64,000 nucleotides of DNA from Neocallimastix lanati (nom. inval.) (GCA_016946835.1 JACVTC010000025.1:882501-946500), one strand, 5' to 3'; positions 34,983-48,544 are shown, numbered from the stretch's first letter. The notes: generated from the sequence alone by a model not told the origin. A program made the numbers and translations.

Positions 34983-35471
34983 TTTTGTCGGTTTATTGAA
35001 AACAATAATAATAATAATAATAAATATGAAATATTAAATATATATATTTATATATTTTTATTTCTTTTCTTTTGATATTAATAAATAAATTATGAAACTT
35101 TAAATAATAATAATATATATATATAAAACTAATTTAAATATATATATTTTTTTAATATTAACTGAATCTGTTTCTTTAAAAAAAAAAATATTTCATTATA
35201 TAAGATTGAAATAAAAATTATAAAAAAAAAAAAAATTATATATTATGCTAAAAAATAAAAGAAAAAAAATTAAAAATATAAATAAAAACAAAATAAAAAT
35301 TAAAATAAAATTGAAAAATTTTCATTGCCTTAATATATATAATATTTATATATATATATTGCACAATCTTTATATATATATATATATATATAAAAATGTA
35401 AATTATTTTAAAAAAATTTTTTTTTAAAAAAAAAATATTATCATTATTTTAATTTTATACTATATCCCTTT
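33742..35471. other. Convergent intergenic spacer, AT-rich
   Basis: Lies between the 3' ends of the Nup82 and Rsc9 genes. Holds poly(T)/poly(A), TTTA and TA repeats and a partial tandem duplication at about 34480-34615. Open frames at 33858-34100 and 35245-35427 are Ile/Tyr/Lys low complexity and are not accepted as genes. Confidence 0.6.
34480..34615. repeat. Short tandem duplication (AGACATTAAAGT unit)
   Basis: The sequence AGACATTAAAGTGTAAAAAA recurs as AGACATTAAAGTATAAAAAA, with a TTTATAAATATATGAA segment repeated twice between them. A local duplication in noncoding DNA. Confidence 0.6.
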
Positions 35472-35966
35472 TTATGTTCTTAATTCAGCTACAATTGTCG
35501 ATATAGGCTTACTTAATTTAGGAACACTCATTAATACTGCAAATTTTGATTCGTATGGGGTAAAAAGAATATGATTCTCAACGGCTCTAGCCAAATTTCT
35601 TAAAATTAATGCAGTGGTTAATGGAATACCAGTAATTTCAAAATTATCGTCTAAGCTGGCTTTATTAATTGTGTTTTGTTGAGTTTGAGGTAATGATTGT
35701 TGATATGGATAATTTGGCTGAGGTACTAATGGTGATGGCCGTATTGGGGTTGTATTATATGGATTACGCATTTGATAATTTGTTTGTATTTGTTGTTTAG
35801 GTTGAAGTTGTGGGTTTGACTGATTCATATTATAATTATAATTATTGTTGTTATTATTGTTGTTATTATAGTTGTTATTATAGTTGTTATTATAATTATT
35901 ATTATTATTATTATTGTTATTGTTATATTGATTATTATTCTGATTATTATTGTAATTGCTGTTAAA

Positions 35967-36024
<58 letters not shown>

Positions 36025-39000
36025 TGATTACTTAAATTGCTATTCATATTTTGTTGCTGTTGCTGCTGCTGTTGTTGTTGTTGTTGTGGCAATGGGTCTA
36101 ATTTTGGCTTAGGTTTATCATATTGCTTTAATGGGAAATGAGTTTTTAAATGAGAAGCAAATATTGAAATTGATTCTATTGTTTTATCATGAAATTTAGT
36201 ACAATTTTTCCATTGACATTTAAATTCTTTATTATCTTTTAAATGTTCTTGAATAATATGTCTAAATATTTCGTTTTCTTTAGCTCTTCTAACAGTACAA
36301 TTGTCCCAATGACAATAATACGGAAAATTTATTGATGAATTCATATCATCCTTGGTACTTTTGGCCTTTAAACCCTTCAAAGAAATATTATTACCATCTA
36401 TATTAACAATCATAATTTGTGGGAATAAAGTATTAATTTGTTCAAATACTTCTTGTGATGGGAATGGTGGATCATTAGGTCTTCTACAATATTTTTGATA
36501 ATCTAATATAAATTCAGTTCTTGGATAGAAAGAATCCTTATCAAATTCATATGAGTTAATAAGCCTAATGGCAACAAAAACAAAATAATATTATTAAAAT
36601 ATAAATATAACATAATGAATTAATATATTTAAATTAAATTTAAAATATCAATTTTTATAAATTAAAAATTATATATTTAATACATAATAATAATAATAAT
36701 AATAATAATAAAATATTATATATCTAATAAAATATTTATATTTATATATATTTAAATACCATTCATGAATGTGATTTTGTGTGTTATTATTATTATTAAC
36801 GTTATTATTATTATTGATATTATTATTAGATAGTCTTTCTTGAAAATTATATTGGTTATTATTGGATGAATTTGGATTATTTGAAAAATTTTGATTTTGA
36901 TTAAAATTATTATTATTATTATTGTTGTTGTTGTTGTTGCTGTTGTTGTTATTGTTGTTATTATAATTATTTGACATATTTTGATTCATGTCTAAATTTA
37001 ATGGACTATTATTTGCTGAAAATTGGGAAGAAGGCTTTGATCCTTTCCATGATAAAAATTTTATTAGTAATCGAACAATATTTGTCTTTGACGATGTCGC
37101 TATATGAACAGCCATATCATGACTGGTACCAGTGTATTGATATAATAAATCCATAATGACAGTTACTAATTCTTCATCCCATACTAATAATAATCGTAAT
37201 AATTGTTGGACAACAGGTGTTTCTAACGTTAAAAAATGTACATTACAGTCCGTATAGCACATGTGAGTTAATGATCTTATGGCACCGATAACTAAAGTAC
37301 GATCGTCTTCAAATAACATTTTCTTTAAGCTAGTATTCATTGAGAGATAGGATTTTTTCAATATTAAATAAAAACTAATATTTTCAAATGCATCTAACAT
37401 ATCTTTTTTTATTCTGAAAAATGGTGAACTTGTAGGTATTTTAAAACTTTTTTTTATTACTTCAATAATACAATCTTTTGATGCAAAAAATTTTGCATTT
37501 ACTTCGGTAAATGAGAAATTACGAATAATATCGATAACATACCGAGTTCTTTCTAATTCTTGTTCTAATTCATCCGTTGTTAGATAACATGTATTATATA
37601 AAGATAATTCTTTCATTTTCTTTTCACCAGGGGATTCGAAATCAAAAATTTCTGGGGTTAATTGATCATACGTTATCACGCTTAACATTTGTTCATCATC
37701 ATCATCATCATTAAACTCAGTTAATGTTAAATCATCAGTTTTATCTTCAAAATCTATTTCCATATCATTTTCATTTTTATAATCTTTTTCATTTTCTATT
37801 AATAATACTATGTTATCTAAAAAATCATTTGCTCTTTGAGATAATGCTTCGGTTAATCCTGGTATACTGCTTAAACAAAAATTATTATCTTTAAATTTAA
37901 ATGATATTTTCAATAAAATATTAAGTGCCCAATCAATTTCATTTGGTAATTCTGATTCCAATGCTAATAATAATCTATTTTTAACTCCTCCTACCAAATA
38001 TTTATCTGTATATATATATATATATATGAATATATACCATTATTTTATTATTAAAAAAAAAATTTTTTTTTTATGTATAACATAATTATTTTTTATTAAT
38101 ATTTATTTCTTATATTATACTTATATATGAATTAATTACCTAAGCGTTCCTCCTTTCTTGGTTTTGTTTGTATTGGCATTGACATTTGACGATTATTCAT
38201 ATATCTCATATTTTGATTCATATCATCATATCTCATTCGCCTATAATAATCTTTTTATTTCATTTTTTTTTTTTTTTTTTTAAAAAAAAAAATATTTAAA
38301 ACATTAAATTAAATTTATCAATTATTATTCATTAATTTATCATTTATCATTATTATTACTTTAATATTACTACTATTACTACTATTACTACTATTACTAT
38401 TACTACCACAATTATAATCATAATTATTTTAATTTTATCTTTTTATTTTATTTTATTTTATTTTTTATTTTTTATTTTTTTATTTTTTTATTTTTTTATT
38501 TTTTTACTTTTTATTTTTTATTTTAATTTTTTTTTTTTTTTCATTTTTTTAATTTTTATTTTTTTTAATTATTATTTATGAATATATTAAATAATATTCT
38601 ATTTCATACCTTGATTATTATACATTTGTTGCATATATGGTTGTTGTTGTTGTTGATTAAATGGCATTGGTATTGGTAATTGCAATTGTGGTATTATTTT
38701 TCTTAATAAATTTGGATCAATACCTTGATTATTTATCATTTGTTTTTGAATGGGTGGTATAGAATTCATTTTTTGAAATGATTGCATTTGAAATGGTTGT
38801 AATTGAGGTAAATTAGGTATAGGTAATTTATTACTATTTAACATTTTATTACCATTTAACATTTTATTACCAATATATGGTGATGAAGTTTTTGAAGAAC
38901 TTGATGAACTTTTTTCACTTTTTTTAGGTGCTTGTTGCACAATTGAAACATCCTTTTCACCCCAATAATTAACTTTCTCATAAGCTAATAAAAATTTTAT

Positions 39001-39553
39001 ATATACATTTTTCATAACGAATGCACTATTTGTACAAGTTGAAGGTAAATTTAAAGGTACAGAAATCTTTCTCCAGGAACGATCTGCTGTAACCTTAAAA
39101 AATAAAATGGTATATTTATTTATTAATATGAATTTTAATTTATAAAAATTTTATTCTAATTAAAAATTTTTCTATATAATACATAATATTTTTTTTTTTT
39201 TCTTTTCAATTCTATGTTATACGAAAATTTAAGATTATTACTTTATCAAAACCACCTTGACTAATAACATTTTTATAAACAAAATGTAAATCAATTCTCT
39301 GACCACCAAGTACAGGTTGTTTTTGTAATACAGAACTATATATTTTTTAAAGATTTTAATTTATTATTATTATTATTATTATCATTTTATTTTTATATAA
39401 TAATAACAATAAAAAAAATAATAAATAGATATATAGATAAATTGAAAGATAGATTGTTAGACATATATTTAATAATAATAATAATAAAATTAATAATAAT
39501 AATAAAATAAATAAATAAATAAATAAATAATTAGTATTAATAACAATATCTAC

Positions 39554-39613
<60 letters not shown>

Positions 39614-39849
39614 TTAAAATGATTATTATTATTTTTTTTTTTTTTTGTGAATAAATATTATTAATGATGAATTTCAATGATAAGTAAATTATTTTATTCC
39701 ATGATAAAGTCAATTTACCCCCTCTCAAGATGAAATTGCTCAAGATCTTTCATAAAAGCATCATGTTCAGCTAATTCTCTTTCATATTCTTCCCCTTTTA
39801 AAGCTGCAAGTGGAAGAACAGGTTTCTTTATATTTAATGTTATGGGCAT
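35472..39849 (-). CDS. RSC9: Rsc9/ARID2-like subunit of RSC/PBAF chromatin remodeller
   Basis: Minus-strand exons: 39719-39849, 39242-39335, 38624-39093, 38140-38240, 36760-38005 and 35472-36564; all phases fit, 1044 aa. An ARID domain at about aa 15-105 spans exons 1-3, with PVLGGQRIDLHFVYKNVISQ and GGFDKVTADRSWRKISV. A helical, armadillo-like middle region starts KNRLLLALESELPNEIDWAL. Poly-Asn tracts precede an RFX-type DNA-binding domain (about aa 678-745, HIHEWLINSYEFDKDSF). Two C2H2 fingers follow: C765, C770, H783, H788 and C797, C802, H819, H823. Finger 2 is followed by Gln- and Asn-rich runs. The order ARID, repeats, RFX, zinc fingers is that of ARID2 and fungal Rsc9. Expected role: DNA-binding subunit of a SWI/SNF-class remodeller. 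Using the donor at 38609 instead of 38623 for intron 3 leads at once to a stop. Confidence 0.87.
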
Positions 39850-40334
39850 CTAATAATTATTAAATTTTGAAATTTCTTTAAATTTAAAAGATTTCTTCTG
39901 TATGATAAAATTGAATTTTTCGTAGATTTATTGTTAAAGTTAAAACATTAAAAATTTTATTCAAATCAAGTAATTTGTATTCATAAAAAACCTTGCCAAA
40001 AATATTTTATTATTGACAACTTTTGAATAAATAATAAAATTAAATATCTTTTAAATTAAAATTTAAATAAGAAAAATGATGAAATAAATTTACTAATCCT
40101 TTATTAATTTCTATTTGACTTTTTTAATAAAAATTCAAAAATTTTATTATATAAAATAACTGATAAATGAAAAATATATTTATATAAAAAGAAAGAAAGA
40201 AAGAAAGAAAAAGAACAAAATAAGAAATTTTAATACTACAAAAATTGAAATTTCATTAAATCCTATAATTTATCAATTATATATTTAAATAATATTATAT
40301 TAATTTTTTGATTTAATAGATTAATTTTGAAATG

Positions 40335-40370
<36 letters not shown>

Positions 40371-40631
40371 ATTTGAATTTTTTAATTGAATAAATTCCAA
40401 TTATTAATTTTAAAAAAAATTATAATTTTTGAGATGTTCATATAATGTTTTTATTAATAATTAATTTATTTATCTATTTTATTGATTATATATTATTTAT
40501 TATTTATTATTTATTATGTATTTATGTATTATTTATTTATTTGTTTATTTATATATCTATTTATTTATTATTTAAAATATAATATGTATTCATTTACTTT
40601 ATTGATTATTTATTTATTTATTAAAAATACA
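39850..40631. other. Upstream region of the Rsc9 gene
   Basis: Likely promoter and 5' UTR of the minus-strand gene, then AT repeats including a 40-nt-class A-run near 40335 and TTTA repeats at 40440-40620. No gene seen. Confidence 0.5.
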
Positions 40632-41575
40632 AATGTGAAGTACAGATTGATTAGAATAAATAGTAGAATATTAAATATTAAATACAGATTGAATAAAATA
40701 AAATAAAATAAAATAAATAGTATAATATTAAATATAAAGTACAGATTGAATAATATAAAATAAAATAAAATAAATAGTAGAATATTAAATATAAAGTACA
40801 GATTGAATAAAATAAAATAAAATAAAATGAATAGTAGAATATTAAATATAAAGTACAGATTGAATAATATAAAATAAAATAAAATAAATAGTAGAATATT
40901 AAATATAAAGTAAAGTACAGATTGAATAAAATAAAACAAATAGTATAATATTAAATATAAAGTACAGATTGAATAAAATAAAATAAAATAAAATAAAATA
41001 AATAGTAGAATATTAAATATAAAGTACAGATTGAATAAAATAAAATAAAATAAAATAAATAGTAGAATATTAAATATAAAGTACAGATTGAATAAAATAA
41101 AATAAAATAAAATAATAGTATAATATTAAATATAAAGTACAGATTGAATAAAATAAAATAAAATAAAATAAATAGTAGAATATTAAATATAAAGTACAGA
41201 TTGAATAAAATAAAATAAAATAAAATAAATAGTAGAATATTAAATATAAAGTACAGATTGAATAAAATAAAATAAAATAAAATAAATAGTAAAATATTAA
41301 ATATAAAGTACAGATTGAATAAAATAAAATAAAATAAAATAAAATAAATAGTAGAATATTAAATATAAAGTACAGATTGAATAAAATAAAATAAAATAAA
41401 ATAAATAGTAGAATATTAAATATAAAGTACAGATTGAATAAAATAAAATAAAATAAAATAAATAGTAGAATATTAAATATAAAGTACAGATTGAATAAAA
41501 TAAAATAAAATAAAATAAAATAAATAGTAGAATATTAAATATAATGTACAAATTGAATATAATAAAATAAAATAA
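40632..41575. repeat. ~60-bp satellite array, about 17 copies
   Basis: Head-to-tail units of AGTACAGATTGAATAAAATA, then (AAAAT)n, AGTAGAATATTAAATATAA. The anchor ACAGATTGA occurs 16 times plus one degenerate ACAAATTGA at about 41548. Spacing of about 45-65 bp varies mainly with the number of AAAAT units. Edge copies (40641, 40683, 41548) are the most diverged. Minus-strand Leu/Phe/Tyr frames across it come from the repeat and are not genes. Confidence 0.93.
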
Positions 41576-41655
41576 ATTCACAATCATTTATAAAGGATAT
41601 TTTCCTTGCTCTTTTAAAATATGAATTTAACCTTTTTTTTATACTTTATATGGCA

Positions 41656-41693
<38 letters not shown>

Positions 41694-42839
41694 AGGAATA
41701 TTTAATAAATAGTAAAAAATAAAATATATTAAGGGTAAGGATAGAAATTGAAATTTATATATGTATATTAAAATGCTTATAAACATATTTTTAGCTTAAA
41801 ATCCTTTTTTTTTTTTTTTATGAATTTTATTTAAATTTATTTTTTTTTTATTATTATATTACTTTGAATTGTTTTCATTGTTTTATTGTCTTGATATATA
41901 TTTATTATTAATTATTAACAATTATTTATTATTTATTATTAATTATTATTTATTATTTATATATTTTATTATAAATTGGGAATGTTGCATTTCGGAAAAT
42001 GTAATTTTAATAAAATAATATCAAAATATCAAACTAGGGTTAAGGATTTATTTTTTTTTTTTTTTTAAAAAAAAAAATAAATAAAAAAATAAAATAAAAT
42101 ATTATATTTTTGTAATTTTCATTATATATTTATTTAAGAAAAATATATTCTTGAAATCTATAAAAAGTATTTAAAATGAATATATATATATATATATTAA
42201 AAGATTTATATATCTTAAAAATAAAATAAAAAAAAAAAAAAAAAATTTTTTTCTTTAAAAACTTATTTTTATATTAAAATTAAAAATTTTGTAGATATAT
42301 AAGTCTTTAATATAAATATAAAATAAAAATAATATTAAAAAAAATAATTATTTAAAAATATTTAATGATAAAGATATTTTAATATTTTTTTTTTTAAATT
42401 TTATTTTTAATTTTAAAATATATTAAAATTTTAAACAATTATGGATTTTTAGTTAATGTTAATTATAACTATTAATAATAATTATTTAGATAGAATTTTA
42501 ATAATCTTTTTTCATATGATTATTACTCTATCATTTATTACAAATCAGTATTTATATTATTTAAATTAAACATTTAAACCATAATTCAATAATATCATTT
42601 CTAGATTTTCCTTTATTAATTAATTTAGATTCCATCTTTTTGTTTTTTTCAATTAAAATAATGATTTCATCAGTTTTCCTAATTTTTTTTTTTTCTTTTT
42701 TTTAAAAAAAAAATATTCTAAATATTTCAAAAATTGGTTATTATAATAAATATATATATTATTATATTTTACTTCATTACAATATAATTTTTTTTACTTC
42801 ATTACAATATATTTTTTTTTAAACTTTAATGCTCATTGT
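41576..42839. other. AT-rich intergenic region
   Basis: No gene recognised. Holds an A-run at about 41657-41690, TA/TAAT repeats, and a short direct duplication of TACTTCATTACAATATA at about 42770 and 42797. Confidence 0.55.
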
Positions 42840-43540
42840 TTCAAATATATACTTATAAATATATAAGGAAACATTTTTTTATATTGCTTTTGATATGCCT
42901 TTTTCGAAATCACAATGAAAAAAATTTTTTTTGAAGTAATTATTGTTTTTTTTTTTTTTTTTTATTATTATTATTATTTCTTCCAATAACATCTCATTAG
43001 TAGCTTGTTCTTACTTTATAATGTCCAAAAAAAAAAAGTAGTTAAAAAAATATTTAAATATTTACCGTAAGTTCAAGTAATGATTACTTGATTACTAAAA
43101 TTAAGTGTAATATAAAAAGTATCATCTTAATTATATTTCATAAATAATTTTTGATTGGAATGGGGACCGGAAGATGATTAAATTTAGATTTTTGAATATC
43201 ATAAAATTCTTATTTCATACTGTTGTATAATATCTTGATTCATCAGGAATTTCATCAATCTTTGTTACATCAGGAAGTAGTTGTTTATTTATATTTCTTG
43301 TTATTTAGAATTTAATTGCATTATATTCAGGTCATATAAATTTCATTTCTTGTGAAACTTCATTAAATATGCGTTTAGGTTCTATACCCAAAGGAACTGA
43401 ACTTTTTCTAATTAAATTTATAATTTTATGTTTCACGATTGATATAATCAAGTTCTTTTTCAAGATGATTAAGTAAGCTTTAATATCTTAAAATTTCCTT
43501 TCAATTATATAAGATAATGAAAGATTTAAGTTTATTTAAA
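42840..43540 (-). pseudogene. MULE (Mutator-like) transposase relic
   Basis: The minus strand reads, with several stops and frameshifts, SSVPLGIEPKRIFNEVSQEM, then NINKQLLPDVTKIDEIPDES, then NLNLIIFRSPFQSK, DDTFYIT, NSNQV-like residues, EQATNEMLLEEI and HCDFEKGISKAI. In MULE transposases the first catalytic Asp lies in a D-G/A-TF motif and the second in a (C/S)DFE motif; DDTF and CDFE here fit both in the right order and spacing. I also recall the IPDES...FQ(A/S)K run from fungal and microsporidian MULE ORFs. At least four internal stops make it dead. No terminal inverted repeats were found. Confidence 0.72.
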
Positions 43541-44327
43541 ATTTTATATTCAATACAACTACATACATTAGAATAATTTTTTTTTTTTTAGATGAAAAAT
43601 TAAATTTATATTTTTTGTTAATAATAAATTTTTTTTTAATTAAATATTTAAATAAATATACTTAAATCATATATTAGTTTAAAAGCTTTTAATAAATATT
43701 TTATTTTATAATTTTTTTTCTTTATTATTTGTTATCAATATTAAGTTATTTATTTATTTATTATGAATAAATTGGTATTAATTATTCAATCTTTAATTAT
43801 AAAATATTTTATAAGAAAATATGTTATCTTTAAATGTTTAAAAATTAAAATATTTATTTAATTATTTAATTATCTATTATATATTTAATTATTTATTTTG
43901 AATAAATTAGTACTAAGTTTATTTAAATATAAAGTATTTTTAAGAATATATTTTATTTTTCAATATTAAAAAAAAATAAAATATTTAATTAATTATTTTA
44001 GTATTTATATCTAATTATTAATATTTATTTATATATTTATTTTTTATTATTTATATTTTATTATTTATATTTAATTATTTAATAATAATAATAATTATTT
44101 ATATTTTATTATTTATATTTAATTATTTAATAATAATATTTATTTATTTTTATTATTTATATTTAATTATTTTTATATATTTAATTATTTAATTATTAAT
44201 ATTTATTTATATATTTATATTTTATTATTTATATTTATTTTTATTTATTTCTAAACCTGATTAATACTTATTTATTTATTTATTTTAAAAAATTTATGAA
44301 GTTAAATTACAAAAATAGAAACGCCAC

Positions 44328-44622
44328 ATTTTGAAATGTATAATTTGGATCAATAACTTTTCCAAAAATGGGCAATTAAATTAGACATTATATAGAAAGA
44401 GCATAATAGTATGGAATATACATTTTACATAATTCCATAATGTCTATATTCTTCATTTTTCAAAATGTCTTAATTTTATTTATATGTATAAAACAGAAAA
44501 AAAAAAAAAAAAAAATTAATTATCTTTTTTTTTTCAATAATGTCCACTTTTAATCTACATTTCTAAAACACGATACATAATGTATACATATTTATCATAA
44601 TGTAATGTGGATAAAAAATGTG
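44328..44622. mobile_element. Possible MITE-like non-autonomous element
   Basis: Less A+T-biased than its flanks. Bounded by CCACATTTT at about 44328 and its inverse AAAATGTGG at about 44614. Inside are 10-bp inverted arms TAGACATTAT (44382-44391) and ATAATGTCTA (44437-44446) with ATGGAAT/ATTCCAT nested, plus several ATAATGT(C) copies. No target-site duplication found, so the borders are tentative. Confidence 0.3.
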
Positions 44623-45121
44623 GAGTAAAAAAAAAAAAAAATAAAAATAAAATTATAATTATAATTATAATTATGAATTATTTTATTTTATTAATTTTAT
44701 TATTATCATTTTTCAAGAGATTAACTACCTCTGGTTTATTTCTACCAAATTACTTTCTTTCTTTCTTCTTTTTTTTTTTTTTTTTTTTTTTTTTGATTGA
44801 TCTCCAAATTTAATCTTTTTATATAAATATGTATATCAATTTTAAAAAGAAATTCTATCAATAAATTTGAAATAGCTAATAAAACAAATTCTTTTAACTT
44901 CAAACAAAATTTAATAATAAATATACTTATGTACTATTTTTACTCTCGATAATTGTCCCATATTTTATCAATATCTAAATAATTATACTTTATTCATGGA
45001 ATGTAATTTTTATATTTTATTAGCACTTAATCTTTTTTTTTTTTTATTTTTATTTTTATTTGAGGCCTATTTTTTAATATTTAAAAGTCTAATTGATTAA
45101 ATTTAACAAAAAATATAACAT

Positions 45122-45157
45122 TTCATTCTCATCTTTAAACTTTTAAATGAGAATGAA
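45122..45157. repeat. 11-bp inverted repeat (ttcattctcat / atgagaatgaa)
   Basis: Perfect arms separated by a 14-nt A+T loop. Isolated in intergenic DNA; function unknown. Confidence 0.6.
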
Positions 45158-45409
45158 TGGTTAAATTTTTTTTTTATTTTATTTTTTATTATTTTTTTAT
45201 TTTTTTTTTTAATTCTATACAAATAAATTAAATCATTTAATTTATTTTTAATATATTATATTAATACATTAATATATGGTTTATACATTAAGACTTTCTA
45301 ATAATATTTAAAAATATTATTGAAATTGCTACATATTCGATTATACTGCCTATATATTTTGAATTTATTTAAAAATAATAATAAATGAAAAGTCCATTTT
45401 TTAACAGAA

Positions 45410-45790
45410 AATAAATAATAAATAATAAATAATAAATAATAATTAATAAATAATAAACAATAAATAATAAATAATAAATAATAAATAATAAATAATAAAT
45501 AATAAATAATAAATAATAAATAATAAATAATAAATAATAAATAATAAATAATTGAATAATAAATAATAATAATAAATATTGGAATATTAAATAATAAATA
45601 ATAAATAATAAATAATTGAATAATAAATAATAAATAATAAATAATTGAATAATAAATAATAATAATAAATATTGGAATATTAAATAATAAATAATAAATA
45701 ATAAATAATAAAATAATAAATAATAAATAATAAATAATAAATAATAAATAATAAATAATAATTAAATAATTGAATAATAAATAGAATATA
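45410..45790. repeat. AATAAATA microsatellite block
   Basis: TAATAAA units with interspersed AATTGAATAATAAATAA and two copies of AATAATAAATATTGGAATAT. Confidence 0.85.
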
Positions 45791-46309
45791 AATAGAATAA
45801 GAATAAAAAAGAAGTTGACATTAATTATAAATATAATATATATATATATAAATTTAATATTTAAGTATATTTATTAATTATAAATAATAAATAATAATAT
45901 AATAACATAATATAATAATATAATAAAATAAAACAATAGAATAGAATAATAAATGATAAAGAATCATATAATAATATAATAATATAATAAATATTAATCG
46001 TCCATTTTTTTTTTTTTTACCAGTAATTGTTTACAGTTAATATTCATATATAAACTTTGTTTTTGGTTTTCTTTTTTTTTTTTCTTTTTTTTTTTTTAAA
46101 GTTAAATATAAAGATAAAAAAAATATTTTTATTATTTTCTTTATAAATAAACCCTTTATAATTTTTTTTAAATTGTTTATATAAGAAAAAAATATTTTTA
46201 AAGTAAAAATTTTAATAAAATTAAGATAATTTTATTTTAATATTAAAATTTCATAGTTTAAAAGTTTTTATAAATACAATTTTCAATATACAATATATAA
46301 TATATAAAT

Positions 46310-48369
46310 ATGGCTACTTACGAATCTGTTAAAGCTAAATTAGATGCTAACGACCAAGGTCATCTTCTTACTTTCTATGATAGCCTTTCTGATGATGATA
46401 AGGTTAAATTATTAAATCAATTAGATAACTTAGATGTTGAAAGAGCTAATCGTATCTTCAAGAAGGCAAATACTGGTTCCGCTGTTCCAGAAACTTCTCA
46501 ACTTGAACCACTTCCAAAAGATTGTTTCAAGTCAACTATTGGTCAAAGTGAAGAACAAATTAAGGAATGGAGAGAAATCGGTTTAAAGGCTATTGCTGAA
46601 GGTACTGTTGCTGTTATTCTTATGGCTGGTGGTCAAGGTACCAGATTAGGTTCCTCTGCTCCAAAGGGTAATTGTTAAAAATTGTTTTTAAATTATATTT
46701 AATTTTAATAATTAGTAAAACCATTATTATTATTATTTTTTTATTTCTTAAATTTGTTGTAAAAAAAAAAAAAAGTATTGAAATAAAAATACCTTTAAAT
46801 ATTACTTTGTTTAAATAAAAGAATAAATAAATAAATAAATAAAATAAAAATAATAATTTAATGGATTCACATTAATATATTAAAATTTAAAAATAACAAT
46901 AATGAAAAAAAAAAAAAAAAAAAGGAATTTACATTATAGAAATAATTAACTCCTAAATTTTAAATATAAATATAGGTTGTTACGATATTAACTTACCATC
47001 TAAGAAATCCTTATTCCAACTTCAAGGTGAACGTATTAGACGTTTACAAGTTATTGCTGAGCAATATCGTGCTCCTGAAAACACTAACGAAGTTATTATT
47101 CCATGGTATGTTATGACTTCTGGTCCAACTAGACCAGCTACTGAAGCTTTCTTTGCTAAGAATAGATACTTTGGTTTAAAAAAGGCCAATGTTATCTTCT
47201 TTGAACAAGGTAAAACAAAAAAAAAAAAAAGATATTATTTAATAATTTATATTAAAAAAAAAAAAAAAAATAGTTATTATAATTAATATTAAAAAGAATA
47301 TATATATTATTATTTAAAATTATAATATTTAATAAGTAAAAATATGAAATTTTTTCTTTTATGAATCATACTAAAATTAAAAATTTTATTATATTATTTT
47401 ATTCTATTCTATTAAATAGGTACTCTTCCAGCTTTCACTAATGATGGTAAAATCTTCTTAGAAAGCAAGTCTTCTGTCTCTGTTGCTCCAGATGGTAATG
47501 GTGGTATTTATGCTGCTCTTCGTAAGGAAGGTATTTTAGATGATTTAACTAAGCGTGGTATTAAGCACATTCATGCTTACTGTGTCGATAACTGTCTTTG
47601 TCGTGTTGCTGATCCAATCTTCCTAGGTTACAGTATTGCTAGTAAGGCTGATTGTGGTGTTAAGGTCATTCCAAAAACTCAACCAGATGAACCAGTTGGT
47701 GTTGTCTGCCTCAGAAATAAGAAATTCAATGTTGTTGAATACTCTGAAATTGATAAGGCTCTCTCTGAACAAAGAGATGAAGATGGTAAACTTTCCTTCC
47801 GTGCTGCTAACATTGCTAACCACTACTATACTACTGACTTCTTAAAGAGTGTTGAAAACTTTGAAAGTGAATTAGATTACCACATTGCTAAGAAGAAGAT
47901 TAAGCATGTTACTATTCCAGAAGGTGAATTTGTTGCTCCAACCTCTAGTAACGGTATGAAGATGGAATTATTCGTTTTTGATGTCTTCCCATTCGTTAAG
48001 AATATGGCCGTTCTTGAAGTTGATCGTAAGGATGAATTCAGTCCACTTAAGAATGCTCCAGGTACTGGTGTTGACTGTCCAGAAACTAGTCGTGCTGATA
48101 TTCTTAAACAATATATCAGATTTGTTGAAGCCGCTGGTGGTAAGGTTGTTAAGGGTGAAACAGATACTTCTGAAATTCCAAGTTTAGAAATTAGTCCACT
48201 TGTTTCCTATGCTGGTGAAGGATTAGAAGAATTAAAGGATAAAACAATTACTACTCCATTAATTATTAATAATGATATTGATTTAAAGAGAGCTGCCGGT
48301 ATTGATGTTGGTTTCATTGCTCCAATTGTTAGTAAACTTCGTGAATTATTTGCTGGTTTCAGTTTTTAA
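46310..48369 (+). CDS. UAP1: UDP-N-acetylglucosamine pyrophosphorylase
   Basis: Exons 46310-46667, 46976-47209 and 47420-48369 give 513 aa (human 505, yeast Qri1 477). The nucleotide-binding signature [16 protein letters not shown] (about aa 105-120) spans the first exon border and continues [15 protein letters not shown]. Other conserved blocks: [74 protein letters not shown] and DEFSPLKNA. It makes UDP-GlcNAc from UTP and GlcNAc-1-phosphate, the sugar donor for chitin, N-glycans and GPI anchors. The start ATG opens a typical N-terminus, and codons are less A+T-extreme than in neighbouring genes, as expected for a well-expressed gene. Confidence 0.97.
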
Positions 48370-48490
48370 AAAAAAAAAAAATTGATAAAGTAAGAAAAAG
48401 AATTCAATGAAAAAATAAAAATAATATATAAAAAAAAAAAATAAAATAATATACGATTTAACACTATCTCTAATCCTTTAATTTAAAAAC

Positions 48491-48544
<54 letters not shown>

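Larger units (their letters stand above)
43541..46309. other. AT-rich intergenic region with repeats
   Basis: Contains TTTA-rich DNA (43740-44300), the hairpin-rich patch at 44325-44624, an 11-bp inverted repeat at 45122-45157 and an AATAAATA microsatellite at about 45410-45790. The UAP1 promoter should lie near the right end. The open frame at 44607-44813 is low complexity. Confidence 0.55.

Noticed and set aside
40632-41575. CRISPR-like array
   Set aside because: Units are fully repeated with no unique spacers, in eukaryotic DNA; it is a tandem satellite.
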